This document shows, piece by piece, positions 24,421 to 34,931 of a stretch of DNA of 64,000 nucleotides. The position numbers and the translations under genes are program-made. Each line of letters starts with the position of its first letter. Positions within the stretch are counted from its first letter, which is position 1. The stretch is from Diphasiastrum complanatum. Its lineage: Eukaryota > Streptophyta > Lycopodiopsida > Lycopodiales > Lycopodiaceae. The DNA lies in NCBI GenBank assembly GCA_029204225.1, contig CM055111.1, positions 2,915,029 to 2,979,028 of the forward strand. The letters are read 5' to 3'. The notes beneath the pieces were generated by a model, which saw only the letters and a program-made list of their open reading frames with translations, searched no databases and was not told the origin of the DNA.

Positions 24421-24490
24421 TGTGAAAATGCAAGAAAAATTCAAGCAAAAAGACAAACAAAAACCCATCTATAGTAGCTTACCATAGTCT

Positions 24491-24507
24491 CCCCAACAAT
24501 GGCGCCA
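24491..24507 (-). other. Ty3-type primer-binding site
   Basis: The minus strand reads CCTACA, a T run, then TGGCGCCATTGTTGGGG. TGGCGCC followed by a G-rich stretch is the primer-binding-site form of Tat/Athila-type plant Ty3 elements. The preceding CCTACA is the expected CA end of the 5' LTR. Confidence 0.75.
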
Positions 24508-24513
24508 AAAAAA

Positions 24514-25080
24514 TGTAGGACCCTTTCCGTGCCCCCTTATCGTAATGAATAGGAGACCATGGTTAGGGTTTGGATCTCCAACCGGGTGAGTTATCGTGTA
24601 GTACGGAAATCGACTCAATGGGGAGGGGGTTAAACTACGGATCTAGATGGGGACTAAGTCTACCAAGGGTGTCAATCTTGGCATATAATCTGAGGGTGGA
24701 ATGGCTTATTTGGAAGTAAGATGCTTGACACTTTTTTGGTTCTTCTTAATGTTTAGATATGTAAAGATCCTCTTCTTGGATCTTGGCTTCTCTTGGAATG
24801 TTTAGGCTCTTTGAGCTCTAAACCTTCTTCTCTTGAGGCTCAGCTTCTCAAGGAAGGGGAACAATGGAAATGAGACCTACCTATGGATCTTATTGATCAC
24901 TCCAAATGTGGTTCTAACACCTATTTTACTATTGTGTGATTTTGTAAAGCTTGGTCTAGTGATCATTCTTCTTGTGATAGCATAAACAATAATCAAGCAT
25001 TCAAGCATCCACAATCAATCATACAAGTGTAAAAGAGGAGGGCTTCACATAAAAAGAAAAGGTAGGAGGAGGAGGCTTTG

Positions 25081-25165
<85 letters not shown>

Positions 25166-25300
25166 TCTTGCAAATGAAAAGTGTTTTCAAAATGGTGTCA
25201 CATCCCTACTTATAGACAAAGTTAGGGTTAGGGTTTTTGGTTCACCCAAAACCATGTGCCATAACAACTTGACTATCTTAAGAGTTTAAAAATCCAAATT
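24514..25300 (-). mobile_element. Ty3-type 5' LTR, right end uncertain
   Basis: It starts, in plus view, TGTAGGACCCTTTCC next to the PBS. Text such as TTGGATCTCCAACCGG, GGTGAGTTATCGTGTAGTA and CCTATGGATCTTATTGATCA recurs in diverged form at 41.99-42.29 and 43.70-44.02 kb. A minus-strand TATA box CTATAAGTAGG lies at about 25200-25210, roughly 40 bp upstream in element sense of the (CT)40 run at 25084-25163, so the microsatellite would sit at the start of the transcript. The outer end was not found. Confidence 0.6.
25084..25163. repeat. (CT)40 microsatellite
   Basis: A perfect 80 bp CT run inside the Ty3-type LTR, just downstream in element sense of the TATA-like box near 25205. Confidence 0.97.
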
Positions 25301-26284
25301 GAATTTTAAACTACTCGGGTCCTTTCTTATTTTGGCCCATCAGTATTTTAGATCTATCTCTATTTCTCGCGCCTTTGGCTTGCGAGTACAGTACTGATAG
25401 ATCTAACTTTTGAGTCGACTCGGCCATGGTTCTATTTCCATTGTCATAAAATCTGTTGAGGAGATGCTGGGCTTGGTCTTCGCTTGTTGGCCGGTCTGCA
25501 ATCTTGTTGACCTTCTGATATTGGCTTTCCCGGTGGATCTGAATTCTGGAACTCCTTTTGGGTTGTTCATCGACGTTCCTTGGCGTAGTTTGGCGGCACG
25601 ATATCATTGTTAGAAGAATCTTTATTGGAATTATCTGTTAGAAAAATTTTCACTAGAATCTTCTAACAATCATTAAGAGTTTGCGGCCGTTATGCTGTCG
25701 GATTGGTAAGCGCTTACTATCATTGTGATTTGCCATATTCTCTAGTGCTCGGAGGCTAGATCGGACGATCTAGGTTTGGTTGGGACGGTTTCGTGCACTG
25801 CACTCCCTTATTGTGTTCTTGGTGCTCAATCCTGATTGGAAGTCTTGGGGGATGTTTTACATCCAATTTAGTCAATGTGAACACAATGTCATTCACATAA
25901 CACACATTAAAAATGTACCACATGTTTACCTTCTACTACTTGCCAGTGGCTCCAATGCCTCAAACAACTCATTTAACTTTAACTCTTCTGTTCCTAAATG
26001 ACCTCCTTCTAATATCAAATTATTTGCAATGATATTTTGTGCAATATGTTTTTCCTTCTCAGAATTTTTAATGTGTGCATAAAAAGTAGTTGTGATTTTA
26101 TGTACTGCCTTCTTGGATGACTCAAGAAGAAATGTAGATTCTCTCTCCAAAGTGCATGCTCATGTATTCCAACGTGCAAAGCAAGCCTTGTGTCACAATC
26201 ATCATGTAAAACACGACAGTAAATTTTTGATTGATATGTTAGTCACATGGATCGTGACTAAACACATTTCATTTACAAGTTTGA
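25301..26284. other. no firm gene; one unrecognised minus-strand open stretch
   Basis: The minus strand is open from 26150 to 25926, reading ERESTFLLESSKKAVHKITT, TFYAHIKNSEKEKHIAQNII and LGTEELKLNELFEALEPLAS. The composition is protein-like, but I recognise no family. A second minus stretch at 25607-25311 (MISCRQTTPRNVDEQPKRSS...) also has no recognised motif and may be part of the LTR. Copia homology in plus orientation starts at 26285. Confidence 0.35.
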
Positions 26285-27669
26285 ATGGAGAAGATATGTG
26301 AAGAATGTGCCCTTTCAAAGGAACATAAGAAAGCTTTATCAAGTTCCATCACAAAGTCAACTCACCAACTTGAGTTGATCCACTCGGATGTACACTCTAC
26401 AAGTACAAAGTCCAATGGAGGTGCCACCATGTTTGTTACATGCATAGATGATTACTTAAGGTTTTGTTGGGCTTTCTTACTTTCATCTAAAGAACAAGTG
26501 TTTGAAAGTTTTCTAAAGTTCAAAGCAATGAAAAGCATCATGATCTCAAGATAAAGACTTCTAGGAGAGATAATGGTGGAGAATATATCTCCAATGAATT
26601 TAAGGATTTTTGTGATCAAGAAGGGATTAAGAAAGAATTGTCTTGTCCCTATACCCCTCAACAAAATGGGATAGCCGAGAGGAGGAATAGGACAATATGT
26701 GAATGTTCTAAAGCCTTGAGGATTGATGCATGTTTACCAAAGTCTTTTTGGGGAGAAGCCGTCACTTGTGCTAACCATTTGATGAATAGAGTTCCATGTA
26801 GCTCTATAGAAGGCAAAATAGCATTTGAAGTCTTGTATGGGAGGAAGCCCAATATTAAGGACTTAAAGGTGTTTGGATGCATTTGCTATTTGCATACACC
26901 TTTGGAGACAAGGACCAAGGAGGATCCATCATCAATCAAGGGGATCATGCTCGGGTATGGCAATGCAAGCAAAGATTACAAGGTATACATTCCATCTTCA
27001 AACAAGTTTCTAGTTTTTAGAGATGTCATATTTAATGAGAATAAGAGCTTTAGTGTGTGTAGGCTAAGTCAATATATGCAAGATCCATTGGTCATACATT
27101 GAAAAAGTGCTAAAAGGATCTTGAGATACATCTCGGGCACTCTAGATTATGGAATTCTCTATAGAGGAGATGTTATTGATTTGCATGCCTCTAGTGACTC
27201 GGATTTTGTAGGTGACAAAAGGGACATAAAGTCCACAAGTGCCTATGCAACATTCATTGGTAGAGGATTTGTTTCTTGGTTGTCAAAGAAACAAGAAACA
27301 ATCTCACTTTCTTTAACTGAGGCCGAGTACAAAGCTCTCACTACCACTACAAAGGAGCTTCTATGGATCAAAAGGCTACTTATGGAAATGAAGGTCATGA
27401 GTTTAGATGTTGTTCCAACTCTTTAAAGTGACGACATTTCAACCCAACACCTTGCAACCAATCCAATCTTCCATGCAAGGTCAAAGCATATTGAGATCTC
27501 TCATCATTTTGTGAGAGAAAAGGTGCAATTTAAGGGGATATCTTTGGAGCATGTGGCAAGTAGTGAATGTGTTGGTGATATCCTCACTAAACCACTTCAA
27601 AGAGCTGCATTTGTGAAGTTAATATCAGCCCTAGGGTTGATAAGCAAGTCTATGCCATCTTCAAACTAG
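26285..27669 (+). pseudogene. copia pol with RT deleted: integrase joined to RNase H
   Basis: The order is: pre-integrase end ICEECALSKEHKKAL; integrase core with LIHSDVHSTS, FVTCIDDYLRF, RDNGGEYISNEF, QQNGIAERRNRTICE (DDE residues visible); DLKVFGCICYLHTPLETRTK; RDVIFNENKSF. At about 27050 it jumps straight to RNase H: CRLSQYMQDPLVIH, ASSDSDFVGDKRD, FVSWLSKKQETISLSL, EAEYKALTTTTKELLW, HARSKHIEISHHFVREKVQ, DILTKPLQ. The whole RT (YVDD) is missing. TGA near 27100 and TAA near 27424, plus a frameshift near 26550, break the frame. A PPT (GTGAGGAGGAG) and LTR start follow, so the 3' end is original. Confidence 0.92.
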
Positions 27670-27671
27670 TT

Positions 27672-28191
27672 GTGAGGAGGAGTGTTACTTTTTCCCATTG
27701 TTATGAGAATTCTAGGGGCAAAGCACCTCCTTTTGGGATTCTAGTTTGATATATCTGTTAGACTTGTGAGCTTAATGACAAAAAGCATAAGTGAACATCA
27801 TCCGAAGCGTTAGGCATACCAATATTATTCTCTTCTTAGAGACAAGCTAGTCGATTTTTTGAGCTTTTTTGAAACAATTTCTATTTAAAAACACTTTACA
27901 ATGTTGCCTTGGTCATGAAAGCTATTATAATCAACATGTATGGTCCTAGTCGACTTTTAAAATTCAATGCTTTTGATCGAAAAATTCTACTATGAAATTG
28001 TAGACACATATTTTCTAGGCTTATTTTTTGTGCCATGTAGCATATGTAGAAACATATTCTTCTTGGTCTAACTTGGGAGAGTAAAACTTGTCACTTTGTT
28101 GTTAGGCCTGTGGTTGTCTTAATCATTACTAATTTTTGCTAGTCAAGTAAATTTTTGATTGTCTCTTTAGTGAAGAAATGAGAGTTTACAC
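27672..28191 (+). mobile_element. PPT and start of 3' LTR
   Basis: GTGAGGAGGAG at 27672-27682 is followed by TGTTACTTTTTCCC at 27683, the expected PPT/LTR junction after the RNase H stop. The LTR end was not identified. The sequence runs into a nested tandem duplication at 28192, which may lie inside the LTR. Confidence 0.55.
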
Positions 28192-28956
28192 TGTCACTCT
28201 TATTAGGGAGCTTTGAGCCCTCCACTTTTTTGGCAAAGTTTGGGTGGATGGACTTAATCATAACCAAGCTTGGTGGGTCATTGAAGTTTTTTGAGCGCTA
28301 CAACTTTGTACTTTAACTTTAGAGCCTAGAGTAGAAGTTGTAAAAGACCCTATAACAAATGTGTAACAATTGATACATATGCTAACACAACCAAAGTTAA
28401 AATATGGATCTCTAAAACAGTGAGATCCTTACCTAGGTGCCTACATGTTATCCAAAGTGAACATGGATGATTTGCGTATGGATGAGCAAAGATGAGCGAG
28501 ATCCTTACCTAGGTGCCTACATGTTATCCAAAGTGAACATGGATGATTTGCGTATGGATGAGCAAAGATGAGCATGTCACTCTTATTAGGGAGCTTTGAG
28601 CCCTCCACTTTTTTGGCAAAGTTTGGGTGGATGGACTTAATCATAACCAAGCTTGGTGGGTCATTGAAGTTTTTTGAGCGCTACAACTTTGTACTTTAAC
28701 TTTAGAGCCTAGAGTAGAAGTTGTAAAAGACCCTATAACAAATGTGTAACAATTGATACATATGCTAACACAACCAAAGTTAAAATATGGATCTCTAAAA
28801 CAGTGAGATCCTTACCTAGGTGCCTACATGTTATCCAAAGTGAACATGGATGATTTGCGTATGGATGAGCAAAGATGAGCGAGATCCTTACCTAGGTGCC
28901 TACATGTTATCCAAAGTGAACATGGATGATTTGCGTATGGATGAGCAAAGATGAGC
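28192..28956. repeat. nested perfect tandem duplications (383 bp x2, each with 76 bp x2)
   Basis: A 383 bp unit at 28192-28574 is repeated at 28575-28956 with no difference seen. Each ends with two identical 76 bp units starting GAGATCCTTACCTAGG and ending GCAAAGATGAGC (28422-28497, 28498-28573, 28805-28880, 28881-28956). Perfect identity implies recent origin; the inner duplication must predate the outer one. Confidence 0.95.
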
Positions 28957-29009
28957 AAAGGCAGGCAAAAGTGTGGACAGAGGTTTGAGTGAAACGAAGA
29001 GTGGGCTGA

Positions 29010-29735
29010 ACCGGAAGCACATGGACATGTAATCCCTACACTGGCGGAAGTGCTCTGAGGTGGTCGCTGCTCGGGGTTGCCCGCCTCACACGCATTCCCC
29101 TCTACAGCATTCCCATGATCACAGACAGACCCTCCCTCCGGAGGATCGCGTTCAGCGACTACCGCCTTGTAGTGGACACGCCAGGAATGAGTGCGATATC
29201 CGACACAGTGACCACTTTAGATTCCCCATTCACAGTCCTGTCCCCACTTGGGCTACAAATGGCCGCTACACCACCCGACGAGATTATGCTGCTGAATCTC
29301 AGCTTATGCAGACATGGTGTAGCCTATCTGCATGCACTTATGGGTCTACGTATGCCACGCGTCTGCTTCTGCTTCAAAACAAGCACCCGGATATGGTGCA
29401 ACGGCCTGATCACACTAGTAAAGCCAGAAATGATTTTGTAGCATCATACCTCTGACCGAAAACTCAACAGTACTTGCGTATGTTGGCAGCCACAAAATGG
29501 TCTAACACAGACCTGTGGTAGCATCACAATCAGCGATCCAGAAGCCCACAAGACTCTGAAGATTCAGACCTCTGAAGGGCGCTACTACAGCGATGTAGGA
29601 GGGCGAACTTTAGAACTTCTCTTCAGTAGTATTAGCACACCCAAGAATGTGCTGAATTGGCGTCTCTTAAAAGCGACATGGAGCAGAAAAGCAGATTCAA
29701 TAGCTGATGAGCGAGTGGGTTGTGTGCAGTCATAA
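29010..29735 (+). pseudogene. GC-richer unrecognised open frame with one internal TAG
   Basis: One plus-strand frame is open for 241 codons apart from a TAG at 29439-29441. It reads NPYTGGSALRWSLLGVARLT, SLRRIAFSDYRLVVDTPGMS, then after the stop CGSITISDPEAHKTLKIQTS, EGRYYSDVGGRTLELLFSSI and WSRKADSIADERVGC. GC content is visibly higher than in the neighbouring AT-rich DNA. A second frame (29060-29455) is also open, so the coding frame is not certain. I recognise no family. It lies between the nested tandem repeat and another unrecognised block. It could be a captured host exon or transcript. Confidence 0.35.
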
Positions 29736-29865
29736 GTAGCACATGCCGTGTTGGTTAGCACTGGATAGCAGATTAATCATCTATGACAGACAGCCTCCAT
29801 TTTGAACTTAGTTTGTACAAAAATTGGCTAGACGCTGCTTGTTGGCAGGTCGATGATGGGTTTCA

Positions 29866-30687
29866 TTGAGAAGCATGGACAACAAAAATCTATGCATTTT
29901 TTTCTCCACAGGGTATAGTGAGCAAAATGCTCCCAAGAGGTTGTGGCTTTCTAGTAGAACCAATGAGAATTTCAATGTGAAAAATTGGTCTAAAAGGAAA
30001 TATAGTTTCAAGAGAGAACCCAAATGTAGTACATATAGTGCAAGCTTTTGTGTGGGACAACCAACAAATTTGTAGTCTATCAACCTAAGTTTATTATGTT
30101 GAATTAAACAATAGATGAAGTCATTCTTCTTTTTGATACAAATGTCCCTCAGCATTTTATCAGATTCTTATTGATCGAAAAAAGCTTCATTTACAAACCA
30201 TTGATTTTGGTTATAAGTTTGTAGTTCAATTTGGTGGTGGCCTAGGAGAGGAAGCTTCTACCTAGTGCTGTGAAAGTCGTTCACATGTCCATGAGACAAT
30301 ATTCAAAAGAAGATCATAGCCAATACCAAAGCAGAGTTATCTACGATTGAGACCGCCGCCGCCATTTTAGCCAGATAGTTACATGAGTACTTGAAAAAAG
30401 AGGCAGCTTGCAGACCATCTAGACCTCAGAGTTCCCGTAACCCTCTACATGCCTATCCTGTACACAAAAAAGAGATTCTGTCAGATGTCCTATTCTATAA
30501 GAACTTTGATGCCTACAGTCTTTATCTACCTCCAGTTGAGTTTCTCATTGATGACCAACCTCTTGAGTTGCGGCCATCCACTAGCCCACAAATCAAATTC
30601 ACAGGGCCACTCATTTTTGGTAGTTTTGAGGACTACAAAGATGCCTATGAGAGTTTATGTAGGTTTTCAATTATTGTTGCGCACTAG
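29866..30687 (+). pseudogene. unrecognised decayed coding block
   Basis: Coding-like text shifts between plus frames. At 29866-30075 one frame gives RTNENFNVKNWSKRKYSFKR. At 30070-30240 another gives IDRKKLHLQTIDFGYKFVVQ then FGGG. From about 30300 to 30687 one frame gives KAELSTIETAAAILAR, a TAG at 30376-30378, then LHEYLKKEAACRPSRP, HKKEILSDVLFYKNFDAYSL, PPVEFLIDDQPLEL, FTGPLIFGSFEDYKDAYESL. No family was recognised. A Ty3-like RT relic lies 340 bp downstream in the same orientation, so it may belong to a reverse-transcribing element, but this is inference. Confidence 0.4.
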
Positions 30688-30839
30688 CAAAGATTATACG
30701 TATACTTCTTGCTTGACCACATTAAATCATCATACCAACCAATGAATCTGGATCCACTTTGATCCTAGTATTCGGTTGACTAACAACAAGAGATTTGAAC
30801 TTTTAAAACGTTCCAAACACCATGCTATCCAAGGACAAG

Positions 30840-30966
30840 AGATCCAAGTGTAGCTAGAACGATCATCTAAGAAAGTGGCATATATCTTTGCACCTTGAGA
30901 GAAACAATGGACATCCATATGACAAACTTCAAAGGGAGTGAAATATCGCTTTACAATAAGAGACAA
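30840..30966 (-). pseudogene. copia integrase core relic
   Basis: The minus strand reads KRYFTPFEVCHMDVHCFSQG then KIYATFLDDRSSYTWI, matching the start of a copia integrase core (LxHxDVxGP ... YFVTFIDDxSRxTW) with several substitutions. Only about 40 residues remain. Confidence 0.5.
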
Positions 30967-31178
30967 TGAGAGGAAAACGAGGATTGTTAATACTTTTTTA
31001 GCTCTCTTTTCTCATAATTTTCAAAATTTAGCAACTACTACTTTACAGATGATGAATGATATCATAGGAAAGTTTCTCGTTATGTATTTGGATGATAAAT
31101 TGTTTTCTAGTAAATGATGAGTGAACATATCTCACATTTTCATACATTGTTATAGCTATGGTAGGATCAAAAAATGTA
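30949..31178 (+). pseudogene. Ty3-like RT relic, copy 1 of a 230 bp direct repeat
   Basis: Near 31031-31120 the plus strand reads LATTTLQMMNDIIGKFLVMY then LDDKLFSSK and a stop, resembling the Ty3 RT segment PATFQxLMNDIxxxFLxVYLDDILxFS that holds the catalytic YLDD. The repeat from GCTTTACAATAAGAGACA to GCTATGGTAGGATCA recurs at 31712-31941. Confidence 0.5.
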
Positions 31179-31711
31179 TAGTAAGAGAAATGTTGTGAGT
31201 CTTTGAGAGACTCCAAGCCCCCTGCATCTTACCATTTTTTACGAGACCTTTCCATTTTTCCACTTTACTCATGATCTTGTTGTGCATTAGTGTAGAGGCA
31301 CTGTCAATTTGACTACGACAATCAATTAAGCTAGTTTAGGTAGCTACAAGCAGATTTCATGCGTGGAGTCATTGGCTCCTATGTGTCGCTTGTCAAGTTC
31401 TCTCATTGGGCAAAGAGACCTCAAATGAGCCAAATTCATGTGGTTCTTCAATGATATTCAAGGGAAAAAAATATTCTAGCAATTGTAACTCGTGGTGTGG
31501 GCATACAATGGCACAACCAAATACAACTTGTTATCAACTTCAAGATGTGTAAATAGGAATGAAATACAAGTGGAGACCTATGGAAACAACACACTCTTTT
31601 GGAATGGCCCAAGGATTATGCCATGTAGTTATGTTTGCATGGTGAAAATGAAACATGTAAAGGCTTCTTGTTCATTATCATCCCTGGTACTCATGTTTTG
31701 AGTCATGGTTT

Positions 31712-31941
31712 CGCTTTACAAAAAGAGACAGTTAGAGGAAAACGAGGATTATTAATACTTTTTTAGCTCTCTTTTCTCATAATTTTCAAAATTTAACAAC
31801 TACTACTTTACAGATGATGAATGATATCATAGGAAAGTTTCTCGTTATGTATTTGGATGATAAATTGTTTTCTAGTAAATGATGAGTGAACATATCTCAC
31901 ATTTGCATACATTGTTATAGCTATGGTAGGATCACAAATGT
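31712..31941 (+). pseudogene. Ty3-like RT relic, copy 2 of a 230 bp direct repeat
   Basis: Second copy of the 30949-31178 segment, 763 bp downstream and differing at roughly a dozen positions. The YLDD text is retained. The 530 bp between the copies has no recognised coding content. Confidence 0.55.
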
Positions 31942-32305
31942 ATGCTAAGAGAATCCATGCCTCTAGCTTTCTTGTGTAGAATGCGAAATAACGTAGGCAT
32001 TTGATATTTATGGATCAAGTGAGGATGGATCACAAAGGTGGAGGTTATTTAGAATTGGGATACATTTTTCATAATAGATCGTGTGAAAACCTCAATTGTG
32101 AACATCAATTGGTATGATCAAATCATCAATGAATATTCATATTTGATATATGTCACAAAAGGGGTACAAGAATAGATTTCTCAAGAAAATTGAGAAGCTC
32201 AATTGTGAAGCCTTTGATCAGCTCAATTGTGAAGTGGCTACCCACCCTTATGTGGCATATAGTGGATCTAAATGCACCATTGGTTTTCATGAAAACAAAC
32301 ATAAT
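31942..32305. other. no gene recognised
   Basis: AT-rich sequence left of the truncated copia pol. A short near-duplication GCTCAATTGTGAAG occurs at about 32191 and 32221. The long minus-strand frame of the neighbouring pol runs on into this stretch (to 32153) without copia homology. Confidence 0.5.
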
Positions 32306-34180
32306 GTCATCATCCTTCGCTTCACCATAAGTCGAAGGTTCTTTGCTTTGAATAATGCTGGATAACAGAGCATGATTTTCACCATACCTTTCAGGTAGTA
32401 TCTTCTCTCTTGTTGATCTTCGTAGCTCTCCCTGGTTAGATGATCCTGGAAAGTCATCTATATCGTGGCTCTCCATCAATCTCTCAAACCACTTAGGGAG
32501 CTTTCTGTCAGGTGATCGGCTTCTTGGTGAAAATGTATCCCATGGTACATCCTTCTCCTTGCATTTGTCACCTGCAATTTCAATCCTTCTTGCACCAAAA
32601 GGTTTGTCCCTACCTCTCCAACCTGTTTCATGAGGTTGAGTAATAGTATCTTGAGATGTATTCTCATGTTCATCACTCGGAAGGTCAATGAATGGATCAT
32701 CATCAGGTGGTATCCTCACTATACCATTTTTCCTACTAGATGTGTCTATCTTCTCAGCATCTTCGTCTTCATACATCTTGGATTCATCAAAGATAACATC
32801 TCGGCTTATATGGATTTTGATTTCGACTGGATCAAAACATCTATAGCCCTTCACGCGATCATCATATCCTAGAAATATGCACTTGATAGCTTTTACATCA
32901 AGTTTACATCTTTCTTCCTTAGGAATATGTACAAAGGCCTTACATCCAAAGATTCGCAAGTGGTTCACCTTTGGCTTCTTCTTTGTGAATGCTTCCTCAG
33001 GTGTTATTTTTGGTATGGCAATGGTAGGACTTCTATTTTGAAGATAGACTGCCATGCTACATGCTTCTGACCAAAAATCTTTTGGTAATTTCATCTCAGC
33101 TAGCATAGATCTGGCACTTTCCACAATCGTATGATTTTTGCGCTCAGCTACACCATTGAGAGCAGGAGTATGAGCTTGCGTAAATTGTCTTTTAATCCCA
33201 CATTGATCACAAAGATCATTGAAGTCATTAGACTTATACTCACCTCCACTATCTGATCTTAGGACTTTGATCTTCTTACCTGTATGATTTTCGACCAAGT
33301 TTTTGAAGTTCTTGAAGTTATCAAAAGCATCTGATTTCTTCTTCAAGAAGTAGATCCACGTCTTACGTGACATATCATCAATAAAGGTCATGAAATAGAA
33401 GGCTTTTCCTAAGGACATGGTCCTCATGGGCCCGCATAAATCTGTGTGGATTAAATCCAAGATGTTCTTTGCTCTTGCAACACCCCCTTCATTGAACTTC
33501 TCTCGATGCTGCTTCCCATATATACAAGATTCGCACATCGATTTCAAGTGATCTTCTATTGTAGGCAATCCTGTTAGCATCTCCAATTTTCTCATCAAAC
33601 AGAGGCTTCCCAAGTTCAAGTGACCAAGCCTCTTGTGCCACAACTCAGTTTGCAAAGGAACGGATGATACAAGTCCATGTTGCCCCTTGATTGTAGAATT
33701 CAACCTGTACAATTTTGTATTGGGCTCTCTTACTCTATTCGCAATAACTTTGAACTTTTGGTTCGCATCCTTCACAAAGCAACGATCATGGGCGAATTCT
33801 ACTTTCAACTTTTGATCAGTAATGACTCCAACAGAAAGTAGATTTTTCCTCAAACCTGGTATGTAAAGTACCTCCCTGATCATCCTGCTTTTGCCATCAG
33901 GCAGTTGGATTGAAACTGTGCCTATCCCCTTGATCATGCACACTTCACCATTTGCTTGTGAAACAGATGTCCCATTATCCAATGCCTTCAAACTACTGAA
34001 CCAGTTCTTGTTACCTGTCATGTGTCTTGTGGCTCCTGAGTCAATATACCATGCTTGATCATCTTGATTAGATGACAATGCAGATATGAAGATGCTAGAG
34101 TCTTCAATCTCACCTTCATCGACAAGGTTACCTGCTTGTTTTGGTTTCCCTTGCCTTGTTCCGCCAGGAATTTGCGACAT
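32306..34180 (-). pseudogene. copia pol, protease to integrase, ending before RT
   Basis: Minus strand, 675 codons open to 32153. The protease motif is WYIDSGATRHMTGNKNWF. The pre-integrase zinc domain reads ELWHKRLGHLNLGSLCLMRK with CESCIYGKQHREKF. The integrase core has LIHTDLCGPMRTMS, FMTFIDDMSRKTWIY, VLRSDSGGEYKS and LNGVAERKNHTIVESARSML (D, D, E visible), then HLRIFGCKAFVHIPKEER, CIFLGYDDRVKGYRCFDP and SRDVIFDESK. After the linker (SSIIQSKEPSTYGEAKDDD, about 32306) homology stops; RT and RNase H are gone and the last 50 codons are unrelated. Integrase-core residues look intact. It overlaps the gag frame at 34018-34180 in another frame, where a shift is needed to join gag and pol. Confidence 0.93.
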
Positions 34181-34931
34181 TCACTCTTCCAATGGCCTTT
34201 TTTACCACAATGGAAGCACTTGCCTTTCTTTTTAGTTTTGCTGGAAGATCCCTCATCCTCTTGAGACTTGGCAAATTGCTGTTTAGTCTTCTTCTTGCCC
34301 TTGCCCTTGCCTTGTTTTTGGCGTGTTGCAAGTGCCTGATCATCAGTATTTTGACGTCTAGCTTTCACCATTTCTCGTCGTTGCTCTTCCTGCATCAAGA
34401 TTCTTGTGAGCTCGTCAAAGCTTGGCAATCTTTCTCTTGATGCTATTCTGCTCACAAACATCTGAATGCAATGCCGCATAATGCATTATGCACCAGCTCC
34501 ACATCACGTATGCGCTCTCCAATAGAGTGCAGTTCATCTCTCATTGTCTTGATTCTGGTCATGTACGTCTGAATGTGCTCTCCTTGCTCCATGCGGGCAC
34601 TATTCAACTTTGACTTCAGAAACATGATTCTTGACAAATTTGACGTCTTGAACTGCTCCTTTAGCACATCCCATGCCTGTCTGGGTGTAATAGCATCACA
34701 AATGTGGGTAATGATGTGATCCTTCACTGACAAGTTAATGAAGGTCAAAGCTTTCCTCATCTTTTTGTCGAACACTTTGATGTCTGCTTCATTTGGCGGC
34801 CTTCTCTGATCACCTGTGACGACTTCCCACACATCTTTCTCCATCAGTATGTTTTTCATTTTGAATTTCCACACTGCATAGTTGGAAATCCCGTCCAATT
34901 TGCTACTTTCACTCAAAATGGACTCTCCCAT
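34181..34931 (-). pseudogene. copia gag (UBN2 + zinc knuckle), frameshifted
   Basis: The minus strand starts MGESILSESSKLDGISNYAV at 34931, then WKFKMKNILMEKDVWEVVTG and ITPRQAWDVLKEQF, GEHIQTYMTRIKTM and ELVHNALCGI (UBN2 gag). Near 34470 the frame ends and gag continues one frame over: RLPSFDELTRILMQEEQRRE, a Lys-rich stretch, and a normal zinc knuckle CFHCGKKGHWKSEC. A second shift near 34180-34100 leads to pol. It is a different copia family from the 58-62 kb element (only general similarity in gag). Its leader and PBS lie to the right at 36.24 kb. Confidence 0.9.

Noticed and set aside
29866-31941. Endogenous pararetrovirus instead of Ty3 debris
   Set aside because: The only recognisable motif is a short YLDD-type RT relic, which Ty3 elements also have; no movement-protein or coat signature could be identified.
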